Of a stretch of 12,051 nt of DNA, positions 5,795-12,051 are shown piece by piece. This DNA is from Lentisphaerota bacterium. Lineage in GTDB: Bacteria; Verrucomicrobiota; Lentisphaeria; Victivallales; GWF2-50-93. Below the pieces are notes generated by a model. It was not told the DNA's origin and did not search any database. It saw only the letters and a program-made list of their open reading frames with translations. The DNA lies in assembly GCA_025360875.1 (NCBI GenBank), contig JANYBI010000631.1, positions 1-12,051 of the forward strand, in the 5' to 3' direction. The stretch's first letter is position 1, and every line of letters begins with the position of its first letter. The position numbers and the translations under genes were made by a program.

Positions 5795-5860
5795 GTATCA
5801 CAGGCATCTTGCCTGTGTCCTGCCTTTATACTTAATCACAGACAGGAATGTCTGTGCTAC
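5795..5860. repeat. Convergent pair of palindromic repeats (BIME-like)
   Basis: Forward unit: gtat (5795-5798), arm cacaggca (5799-5806), loop tct, arm tgcctgtg (5810-5817). Reverse unit, read on the minus strand: GTAG (5860-5857), arm cacagaca (5856-5849), loop ttcc, arm tgtctgtg (5844-5837). Both have perfect eight-base stems starting directly after the four-base head. They face each other across a 19-base spacer (5818-5836), and the pair ends one base before the stop codon of the TauE-like gene. Convergent REP units are the defining layout of a BIME. Together with the unit at 5761 they occupy most of the 161-base gap. Confidence 0.65.
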
Positions 5861-5861
5861 T

Positions 5862-6629
5862 TTACTTGAAGATCAAGTAGCCTGCTGCGAGGATCGCAAA
5901 GACTTTCACGAGCATGGAGAAGGTGTTGTTATTGATGTACTTCACCGTCTTGACTCCAATAAGCGAGCCGATTATCAGAGCTGGAATCATCTCTGCATTG
6001 AAAATTAAAGTCTCTTTCGTTATGAACCCGAGTTCCCAGCTGAACGGAACCTTGCTCGTGTTGAGGATGAAGAAAATCCAAGCGGTAGTTCCGATGAAGT
6101 TATCCTTTGGAAGACTCAGGGAAAGCAGATATATGGCAAATACCGGACCAGCAGCGTTGGCTGTCATCGTTGTTATTCCGCCAGTAACACCAATAATGGC
6201 GGCAAACCACCAGGTATGGGGTATAAGCTGAGCCTTCTCGCTGTTCGAACGGTTGAACCATTCCCCGACAATGAGCATCGCTATGACCACTATCCCTATG
6301 AACTTCTTGAAGTGATCCTGGGATATTCCAGAATATTTCATGAAGAGCCAGCCTATGGCGATTCCGGCAAAAGCCCAGGGAAGCGCCCTGAATATGTGTT
6401 TCCATTTCGTGTGCTGGCGATAGAAGTAGACACCTATGATATCACCCATGATAAGCATCGGAAGAAGTATGCCTGTCGATTCCTTGGGATGAAAAATGCA
6501 CGCCATGAGCGGAATCGCTACAATCCCAGCGCCACTTATGCCGCTTTTGGAAAAACCAATGAAAAAAGATGATATGAAGGCCAGTACCCAGAATAACTGT
6601 GGACTGTCAATATTTGAAAATACAGGCAT
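5862..6629 (-). CDS. Sulfite exporter TauE/SafE family permease (PF01925-type)
   Basis: The 255-residue protein is almost entirely hydrophobic, with about eight predicted membrane segments and the two-fold layout of the TauE/SafE family. The first half includes SSFFIGFSKSGISGAGIVAIPLM (residues 20-42, the conserved GxxxSGxxGxGxxxxPLM pattern). A related second block contains GVTGGITTMTANAAGPVFAIYLL (147-169). Members move sulfite, sulfoacetate, other organosulfur anions or other small anions across the cytoplasmic membrane. The substrate is not predictable here and no sulfur-metabolism gene is adjacent. Length is typical. The ATG at 6629-6627 is preceded by GGAG and AAGGG at suitable distances. 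It has a strong -35 element upstream and appears to be transcribed alone. Its stop codon overlaps a short palindrome (arms 5863-5869 and 5873-5879) next to the convergent repeat pair, which may together end transcription. Confidence 0.88.
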   Translation of the reverse strand: MPVFSNIDSPQLFWVLAFISSFFIGFSKSGISGAGIVAIPLMACIFHPKESTGILLPMLIMGDIIGVYFYRQHTKWKHIFRALPWAFAGIAIGWLFMKYSGISQDHFKKFIGIVVIAMLIVGEWFNRSNSEKAQLIPHTWWFAAIIGVTGGITTMTANAAGPVFAIYLLSLSLPKDNFIGTTAWIFFILNTSKVPFSWELGFITKETLIFNAEMIPALIIGSLIGVKTVKYINNNTFSMLVKVFAILAAGYLIFK

Positions 6630-6657
6630 GAGGCCCTTTCTCCGAAATTAGTGGTCC

Positions 6658-6687
6658 ATATCATGCCGTATTTTTACTTTTTGTCAA
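6658..6687 (-). promoter_or_regulatory. Candidate promoter for the TauE/SafE-like gene
   Basis: On the minus strand a perfect TTGACA (6687-6682) is followed after 18 bases by TGATAT (6663-6658, weak -10). The ATG is about 29 bases further on. This suggests independent transcription of the permease rather than readthrough from the upstream membrane-protein gene, whose stop is at 6735-6733. Nothing else is seen in 6688-6732. Confidence 0.4.
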
Positions 6688-6732
6688 GAAATGTATTCTT
6701 ATTGAATTTAAGAAATGAATGAATCACAAGAA

Positions 6733-8598
6733 CTATTCGGATTTCTTTTGAAGTATGTAATAGTCCCTGAAGTCCCCTACAATAATATGGCTGGATTCCA
6801 GCTTGTGGATGATCAGCGATTCAGGAATCAATGGCTCATTGACCACATGAAGGTTAACTGGAAACACGTAGAGCCCGCTCATATGAACAGCCATTATTTT
6901 TTCATACGAGGACATATTGAATGGCTGAAGATAGAGAAAGGTCGTTTTGGGCATGAGAACGAATTTGGTATTTGCCAGCAATTCGAGTCTTTTTTCAAAC
7001 TCCACCTTTGTAAGGAATCCCCCCATGGGCGGAACTGAATATTCATTAAAATATCTGCCGCTTACTTTCAGGAAACGATCAATGTCTTCTGTAACCCCTA
7101 TCGGAGTGGCAAGAGTATCATACTTGAGCAATTCAATAATATCCGGCAGGAACGGAACTTTCTTTTCCCAGCCGATTCCAAGATAGGTTGATTCTTTTTC
7201 AAGTCTTGAGCGCACTATGGAATCCGCATTTTCCAGGAGGATCTTTTTTGTCCTGAACACATTCTTCATCTCCATTTCCTTGCGCACGGGCATATCATAA
7301 ATATTCCAATAGAATATCTGAGTCGTCAAAAATATTGTCAAAACAGCTGACATTATGGCTGCCTTGACCAAGGAGAATTTCTGACTAAAAACCGCTGCCA
7401 GGGCTATTATGAGAATCCCCAGGCAATTGTCAAGGACATGGCTGGGATCGCAGCGCCCGAATGATTCGGGAAGATAAAGGCCAAGCGCAAACAGAAGTGA
7501 AATACAGAAAGGCGCAGAATCCCCATGCCCAGTCCAGCCGGCAACGGCAATGCGGGGAAGAATCCAGCATGAGATAAATATCAATGAAAGGATATATGGC
7601 AATGGAAGTACAGGTAAATTGAAGGTTCCTTCTCCGAAAAAAAGCACCAGCTTGAAATAATCAAATCCAAAAAAGACTATCGCCATGAGGACTGAAACCA
7701 AAACTCCAAATGCACAGGCGGAGAGTCCATTCTTGCCTTCGCGGGAACAGGACAGCAGGCCTACGGCAAAAGCAACACATGTAACCAGACCGGTGTCAGG
7801 AGACAGCAAGAGCCCGACAAACGGTAGAATAGACGCGATAACCCATACCTTCCATTTCACCAATGATTTGATTGAATTGTGGAGGTAAAACACAGCCCAC
7901 AGCGCATACGCATATCGCAAGGGGGTATATATGACACCTAATGTTATGTTCAACGTAGCGAGAGTGGCAAATATGAGCAGCAGGATCCTGCATGTTTCAG
8001 TCACCTTGAGACAGCGGACGATATAGCCAAAAGCGAGAATTCCGAGAACATAATGGATTAGCATTGAAATAATGTAGCTAGTATCTATTGCCAAGGCACC
8101 ATGGGTGGATTTATAGATAAAAAAAGGCAGTCCCAATAAAGCGGGACCATAACCATATTCGAAGTCTACAAAAGGCCGCTGCCCCAGCACCATCCTGTCA
8201 AGACGTGTAATAAAATGTGTGCACTCTCCATAATAAGCTCCAGGTATATATGACCACCAGCACCATACTACTGAAACTGAAAAGCACATGCAGGCCAGCA
8301 TAGTTGCTCTCAAATTACGGGAGCGTTGTACTGGCTCACAGAACAGACCCGATGCCAATTCACGGTCTCTTGAGACAAGATAGGGATATGAAAGGCGAAT
8401 GAAAAATATGGATGCAAGTATTAAAGCAAGCCCCAAAGAACTTGTCATATTGCTGAATCCAAAAACATATGATTCAGAAATGACAGGCCCTTTGACAGGC
8501 ACATACCATGGAAGAAGGAAAATGAGGAACAGTGAAACCGGAATGATAGCTATAAACCATTTCCAATGTGATTCGGGACGGACTTTGAAAAGATCCAT
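6733..8598 (-). CDS. Large polytopic membrane protein, GT-C glycosyltransferase-like
   Basis: The 621-residue product has about 11-13 predicted membrane segments over residues 13-430 and a soluble C-terminal domain of about 190 residues (435-621). The first large loop, after the third helix, contains GECTHF (124-129) and RPFVDFEYGYGP (141-152). This resembles the first extracytoplasmic loop of GT-C enzymes (PMT/ArnT-like, acidic residue near G.RPY.DFEY.YGP). Further polar motifs sit between helices: SPDTGL (266-271) and GRCDPSHVLDN (381-391). GT-C enzymes use lipid-linked sugars on the outer face of the membrane, so a role in surface glycan assembly is a reasonable inference, but the acceptor and sugar are unknown and the assignment rests on motif likeness only. 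The ATG abuts the stop of the methyltransferase gene (TAA|ATG), with GGAG about ten bases upstream inside that gene, implying translational coupling. It could instead be an uncharacterised non-enzymatic membrane protein. Confidence 0.6.
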   Translation of the reverse strand: MDLFKVRPESHWKWFIAIIPVSLFLIFLLPWYVPVKGPVISESYVFGFSNMTSSLGLALILASIFFIRLSYPYLVSRDRELASGLFCEPVQRSRNLRATMLACMCFSVSVVWCWWSYIPGAYYGECTHFITRLDRMVLGQRPFVDFEYGYGPALLGLPFFIYKSTHGALAIDTSYIISMLIHYVLGILAFGYIVRCLKVTETCRILLLIFATLATLNITLGVIYTPLRYAYALWAVFYLHNSIKSLVKWKVWVIASILPFVGLLLSPDTGLVTCVAFAVGLLSCSREGKNGLSACAFGVLVSVLMAIVFFGFDYFKLVLFFGEGTFNLPVLPLPYILSLIFISCWILPRIAVAGWTGHGDSAPFCISLLFALGLYLPESFGRCDPSHVLDNCLGILIIALAAVFSQKFSLVKAAIMSAVLTIFLTTQIFYWNIYDMPVRKEMEMKNVFRTKKILLENADSIVRSRLEKESTYLGIGWEKKVPFLPDIIELLKYDTLATPIGVTEDIDRFLKVSGRYFNEYSVPPMGGFLTKVEFEKRLELLANTKFVLMPKTTFLYLQPFNMSSYEKIMAVHMSGLYVFPVNLHVVNEPLIPESLIIHKLESSHIIVGDFRDYYILQKKSE

Positions 8599-9402
8599 TT
8601 AATTTTTTCTCCAGCCCCTCTGCCTTGCGGCTTCATAAAGGAGGATAGTTGTCGCCGTGGACACATTCAACGAATCGGCAAGTCCTAGCATCGGTATTTT
8701 CACGCTGATATCTGAGTTCTTAAGCCAGAATTCACTTAGACCATACTGTTCAGCTCCAACCACTATCGCAATTCCTGCTGTCATATCTATGTCTGTGTAT
8801 TTCTTATCAGTATGCGGAGTTGCCGCAAGGGTCTTTATCCCATTTTTTCTGAGCCATCCAGATGCCTCCTCAGAGGAAGTTTCCGCAAGCGGCACTGAAA
8901 ACAATGTCCCGGTACTCGCCGTTATGACATTCGGATTATAGATGTCGGTACATTTGTCGCAGACTATTATTCCGGATGCGCCTGCGGCATCAGCGGAACG
9001 GAGTATGGCTCCCAGGTTTCCTGGCTTTTCAATCCTTTCGGCAACAAGATAAAGTCCGTTTTTGACAAACGTCAGATTTTCCAGCCTGTGTTCCCTGGCT
9101 TCAGCTATCGCAATTAATCCTTCAGGTCTGTCACGGTATGCGAGTTTCGCAAAAACACGGTCGGATGTCTCGGTAATGATTGTCCCGGATTCTGCGAGAT
9201 TCGCAAGAAGTGAATTCTCGTTCTCCCCAAGGAACATTGCCGGGCAGTAAAAACATTCCTCAATTTTCATTCCGCATTGGTTTGCCCGGGTAATTGCCCT
9301 GTATCCTTCCAGCAGGGTACGTTTCTCCTCATCCCTGGAACGCCTGTTCCAGAGCTTCGCCGCATATTTTACCCGTTCATTCTGTAGGCTTGTTATGATC
9401 AT
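8599..9402 (-). CDS. TrmH/SpoU-family RNA 2'-O-methyltransferase
   Basis: From the ATG at 9402-9400 the protein is 267 residues and begins MIITSLQNERVK, the usual start of this family. Residues 1-105 form the N-terminal substrate-binding domain (LLEGYRAI at 30-37). The SPOUT catalytic domain shows motif 1 EKPGNLGAILRSADA (125-139, Asn129 and Arg135), motif 2 IVVGAEQYGLS (213-223) and motif 3 IPMLGLADSLNVSTA (236-250). These residues make the trefoil knot that binds S-adenosylmethionine. Substrates in the family are 23S rRNA or tRNA 2'-hydroxyls, and which applies here is not clear. A TTG at 9456 would add 18 residues, but that extension is encoded by repeat sequence, while the ATG has its own Shine-Dalgarno (GGTGA). 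The short form is therefore preferred. The gene lies between dnaE (121 bases upstream) and the membrane-protein gene it abuts. Confidence 0.92.
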   Translation of the reverse strand: MIITSLQNERVKYAAKLWNRRSRDEEKRTLLEGYRAITRANQCGMKIEECFYCPAMFLGENENSLLANLAESGTIITETSDRVFAKLAYRDRPEGLIAIAEAREHRLENLTFVKNGLYLVAERIEKPGNLGAILRSADAAGASGIIVCDKCTDIYNPNVITASTGTLFSVPLAETSSEEASGWLRKNGIKTLAATPHTDKKYTDIDMTAGIAIVVGAEQYGLSEFWLKNSDISVKIPMLGLADSLNVSTATTILLYEAARQRGWRKN

Positions 9403-9406
9403 AATT

Positions 9407-9441
9407 GTCACCGGTCGCCAGTTGCCAGCCGTTAGTTGCAA
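9407..9441. repeat. Degenerate heptanucleotide tandem repeat (about five units)
   Basis: Five consecutive 7-base units, each starting with g on the plus strand, follow the consensus GTYGCCA (units 2 and 3 are gtcgcca and gttgcca). The array lies directly upstream of the methyltransferase ATG and provides its Shine-Dalgarno region. The layout resembles the short tandemly repeated heptamers (STRR) described in cyanobacteria and other bacteria. It is short and imperfect, so chance similarity cannot be wholly excluded. Confidence 0.45.
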
Positions 9442-9457
9442 TTCAAACAAATACAAG

Positions 9458-9482
9458 ACACGCTAAAGCTGTGAACTCCAAC
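9458..9482 (-). repeat. Third copy of the GGAG-headed palindromic repeat
   Basis: Read on the minus strand it begins gttggagtt and forms a hairpin with arms cac..gc and gc..gtg around a TTTA loop. It matches the copy at 428-452 at 23 of 25 bases and copy 383-407 at 22 of 25. One stem pair differs in a compensating way from copy 2 (gc/gc here, ac/gt there). It lies in the 121-base dnaE-methyltransferase gap. The remainder of that gap (9483-9523) shows nothing recognisable. Confidence 0.65.
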
Positions 9483-9523
9483 ATTATCAATTCCTCTGTC
9501 ATCTTCCCTAGTAATTCTTCGAT

Positions 9524-12051
9524 TCAATCTTCTGAGTCGCCGCCATTGAATCTTCTTCCGTTCCCATTGCCGTTTCCGTTGTCATTCCACCTTTTCCGTG
9601 GTTGCGGCAGATTCTGGTCCGCCTTGAAATGAAGCGCATGTTCACCAAGAAGATTTTTAATTTCGCCTATGAAATCATTTCCAACCTTTACATTGAAATT
9701 TCTGGCAGCTTCAATGAAGGCTATTTCCCCTGAGGCGCAGGTCACGCAGAATATAGTCCGGCTCTCTCCGGGATATTTTGCACATATTATCTTGACATGA
9801 TCAAGTTTTTCCCTGGGGGTGCTCGCCTCATAAATCCTGATATGTATTTCCTTGGTACACCTCTCCTGGATGGATGAGATAGGATAAACTTTCGTTATGA
9901 TTATCTTAGCCTTCCTGGCCTCATTCTCACCGCTTATGTCAACGTTTCCCTCGATAAACACAGGTTCGTTATCCTTAAGTATTGCCTTATCGAGATTATC
10001 ATAGGTGTCTGGAAAAGCGATACATTCAATCGCCCCTTCAAGATCTTCGACCTGGAGTATGGCGAAAGGAGTCTTTTTCTTGGTAATTTTGATGGCGATC
10101 GAATTGATTATGCCTCCGATCCTCACTCCGGATTCGGGGGGGAGTTCTATCACCTTTGTAATGGAAGTCGATGAATAGGTATTTATTATATTTGCGAACT
10201 CCCCTAGCGGATGCCCCGTAACATAGAATCCCAGCAGCGCCTTCTCGTCCTTTAAAATCTCCTGTTCATGGAATTCGGGAATGTCAGGAACTGGAACAGT
10301 TGTCATATCATTCTTCTCGTCGCCTGCAAACATGTCGAACAGGGAACCCTGTCCGCTTTTCTTGTCGGCCACCTTCTTAGCCGCAAGCGCCATGGCCGGC
10401 TCAAACATTTTCACAAGCTGGGATCGTTTCAGTCCGAATCCTCCGAAAGCCCCTGCCCTTGCAAGACCCTCCAGCATCCGCATGTTCACAGATGAACCGA
10501 CACGTTCGCAAAATTCTATAAGATCCTTGAACTGCCCCTCTTTTTTCCTCGAATCGATGATCGCCTGCGCAGCAACCGTTCCGACGCCCTTTATAGCGGC
10601 AAGCCCGAACCTTATGCCCTTTCCGTCAACAGTGAAACTCGTATCGCTCCTGTTCACATCCGGCGGCATCACGGAAATATCCATCTCCTTGCATTCCTGG
10701 ATGAAGAAGGCCACTTTCTCGGCGCTGTCAATGACATTTGAAAGGACAGCCGCCATGAATTCCACAGGATAATTCGCCTTCAGATACGCAGTCCTGTACG
10801 CGAGGAACGCATATGCCGCGCTGTGCGACTTGTTGAAACCGTAACCTGCGAACTTCGCAATCTTCTCCCATATCTGGTCGGCCCTCTGGACGGAGATATT
10901 GTTCTTTCCACACCCCTCCACGAACTTATCGTGCTGTTCGGACATCTTCTTGAAGTCCTTCTTTCCGATTGCGCGTCTCAGAATGTCGGCCTGCCCAAGT
11001 GAGAATCCCGCAACTTCCTGCACCGCTTGCATGATCTGCTCCTGGTAGAGCATGATGCCGTAGGTTTCCTTAAGGATTTTTTCCATTGCAGGATGATCAT
11101 ACTCAAGCTTGGTCTGTCCTGTCTTCCTTGAAATGAAATCCGGTATGAACTGCATCGGACCAGGACGGTAGATTGCGATGAGCGCGATGATGTCCTCTAT
11201 CTTCTCCACGCCGAACTTCTTGCAGAGTTCCTGCATACCGGATGATTCAAGCTGGAATACGGCAATAGTGTCACCCCTGTTCAGGAGGTTGAAGGCCTCC
11301 TTGTTGTCGAGAGGTATCTTTTCTATATCTATGTCCAGGTTCCTGTTCTGCTTTATCCTTTTCACGGCGTCATCGATGATCGTCAGAGTACTGAGTCCGA
11401 GGAAATCCATTTTCAGGAGACCGAGAGCCTCGCAGTATGTCGCCGCATATTGCGTGATCACCTCGTCCTTTCCTCCCATTGCCATAGGGACAAGATTGCT
11501 GAGCGGCTGGTCTCCGATGATCACGCCGGCGGCATGTATCGTCATGTTCCTTCTGAGATCCTCAAGCGGTTTCGCGTATTCAATCACGTCACGCACCCAC
11601 TGTTCCTTCTCCATGAAATCCCTGAGCTCCTTGCTCTGCTCAATCGCCGCCTTCAGGGTGATCTTGTTGTCCTCTCCCTCTTCCGAAGTCTGTTTCTTAT
11701 CGGGAATGAGTTTTGTAAGCTGGTTTCCTTCGGCAAAACTTCTTCCTATCACCCTTGCCAGATCCTTCACTACCGCTTTGGGCTTCAAGGTACCGTAGGT
11801 TCCAAGCTGGGCGACGCTGTCCTTCCCGTACTTCTTCCTGACGTAATCTATTACCTCGTATCTGCGAAGTTCGCAGAAGTCTATGTCAAAGTCAGGCGGG
11901 CTCACACGTTCAGGATTGAGGAAACGCTCGAAGAGGAGGTTGTATTTCAATGGATCAATATCTGTGATCTTGCTGAGATATGCCACAATGCTTCCTGCAC
12001 CGCTGCCGCGTCCGGGACCGACAGGAATCTTATTATCGCGGGCATATTTTA
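9524..12051 (-). CDS. dnaE: DNA polymerase III subunit alpha, N-terminal part beyond the window
   Basis: This is the replicative polymerase catalytic subunit. The frame is open to the right edge, and the first visible residues (KYARDNKIPVGPGRGSGAGSI) are the conserved end of the PHP domain. The apparent start at 11986 is only an internal GTG (valine in GSIVAYL). About 840 residues are visible, and roughly 330 including most of the PHP domain are missing. The palm motif PDFDIDF (11876-11896) carries the metal-binding Asp pair, and MDFLGL (around 11400) the third catalytic Asp. QLESSGM, YRPGP, YQEQIM and GYGFNKSHSAAYA are typical of the family. A helix-hairpin-helix region (GIRFGLAAIKGVG) and an OB-fold domain (GVRIGGIINS onward) follow. 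It is of DnaE type, with no exonuclease insertion seen. The C-terminus ends in an Asn-Gly repeat tail. It is first in the minus-strand dnaE-methyltransferase-membrane protein run. Confidence 0.97.
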   Translation of the reverse strand, partial: KYARDNKIPVGPGRGSGAGSIVAYLSKITDIDPLKYNLLFERFLNPERVSPPDFDIDFCELRRYEVIDYVRKKYGKDSVAQLGTYGTLKPKAVVKDLARVIGRSFAEGNQLTKLIPDKKQTSEEGEDNKITLKAAIEQSKELRDFMEKEQWVRDVIEYAKPLEDLRRNMTIHAAGVIIGDQPLSNLVPMAMGGKDEVITQYAATYCEALGLLKMDFLGLSTLTIIDDAVKRIKQNRNLDIDIEKIPLDNKEAFNLLNRGDTIAVFQLESSGMQELCKKFGVEKIEDIIALIAIYRPGPMQFIPDFISRKTGQTKLEYDHPAMEKILKETYGIMLYQEQIMQAVQEVAGFSLGQADILRRAIGKKDFKKMSEQHDKFVEGCGKNNISVQRADQIWEKIAKFAGYGFNKSHSAAYAFLAYRTAYLKANYPVEFMAAVLSNVIDSAEKVAFFIQECKEMDISVMPPDVNRSDTSFTVDGKGIRFGLAAIKGVGTVAAQAIIDSRKKEGQFKDLIEFCERVGSSVNMRMLEGLARAGAFGGFGLKRSQLVKMFEPAMALAAKKVADKKSGQGSLFDMFAGDEKNDMTTVPVPDIPEFHEQEILKDEKALLGFYVTGHPLGEFANIINTYSSTSITKVIELPPESGVRIGGIINSIAIKITKKKTPFAILQVEDLEGAIECIAFPDTYDNLDKAILKDNEPVFIEGNVDISGENEARKAKIIITKVYPISSIQERCTKEIHIRIYEASTPREKLDHVKIICAKYPGESRTIFCVTCASGEIAFIEAARNFNVKVGNDFIGEIKNLLGEHALHFKADQNLPQPRKRWNDNGNGNGNGRRFNGGDSED
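9557..9586 (-). repeat. Asn-Gly coding microsatellite in the dnaE tail
   Basis: Ten codons near the end of dnaE encode NDNGNGNGNG, made of near-repeats of aayggn. It is followed by RRFNGGDSED and the stop. Such low-complexity tails are usually disordered, and copy number can vary by replication slippage. Confidence 0.6.

Noticed and set aside
5793..6008. 71-codon open frame on the plus strand
   Set aside because: Its first third is translated palindromic repeat and the rest is antisense to the TauE/SafE-like gene.
9403..9456. N-terminal extension of the methyltransferase from a TTG at 9456
   Set aside because: The extra 18 residues are encoded by repeat DNA and do not fit the family start; the ATG at 9402 has a proper Shine-Dalgarno.
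11178..11798. 206-codon open frame on the plus strand
   Set aside because: It lies opposite conserved dnaE sequence, has Ser/Phe-rich nonsense composition and shows no family motif.
11984..11986. Start codon of dnaE at 11986
   Set aside because: It is a GTG inside the conserved GSIVAYL motif. The frame and the family sequence continue to the window edge.

Overview
The window is ordinary bacterial chromosome of roughly balanced base composition, cut from a longer contig: a membrane-protein gene runs off the left edge and dnaE runs off the right edge. No rRNA, tRNA, CRISPR array, transposase or phage gene is visible. The gene content (Gfo/Idh/MocA oxidoreductase, NfeD plus flotillin plus secreted thioredoxin, GT-C-like membrane protein) and the many small palindromic repeats between genes suggest a member of the PVC group (Lentisphaerota, Kiritimatiellota, Verrucomicrobiota or Planctomycetota). 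That placement is inference, since no taxonomic marker was compared.

Layout. 2-322 (+): C-terminus of a membrane protein. 323-491: a strong hairpin and a nested set of inverted repeats. 492-947 (-): YaiI/YqxD family protein. 1113-2207 (+): Gfo/Idh/MocA oxidoreductase with its own candidate promoter and terminator. 2383-5211 (+): an operon-like run of an NfeD-type membrane protein, a flotillin/YqiK-type protein and a signal-peptide-bearing TlpA-like thioredoxin. 5354-5700 (+): a small membrane-anchored protein whose reading frame is broken at a T7 run. 5701-5861: palindromic repeats. 5862-6629 (-): TauE/SafE family permease with its own promoter. 6733-12051 (-): dnaE, a TrmH-family RNA methyltransferase and a large polytopic GT-C-like membrane protein, read in that order; the last two abut as TAA|ATG.

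How the genes work together. NfeD and flotillin proteins are known partners in membrane microdomains (E. coli YqiJ/YqiK, Bacillus YuaF/FloT), so the first two genes of the 2383-5211 block probably act together. The extracytoplasmic thioredoxin follows flotillin by only nine bases and may serve the same membrane domain. The dnaE-trmH-membrane protein run looks like co-transcription rather than a shared pathway.

The most interesting non-genic signal is a collection of short palindromic repeats in five of the eight gaps. Two kinds are seen. One has a GTAG or near-GTAG head followed directly by a hairpin whose stem sequence differs between copies but stays paired. The other has a GGAG head (gttggag) followed by a hairpin with a TTTA loop. 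Both heads recall REP/BIME elements, and in two places copies face each other as in a BIME. A degenerate heptanucleotide repeat just upstream of the methyltransferase start and a four-unit, 22-residue repeat inside the flotillin are further structures not explained by plain gene annotation.
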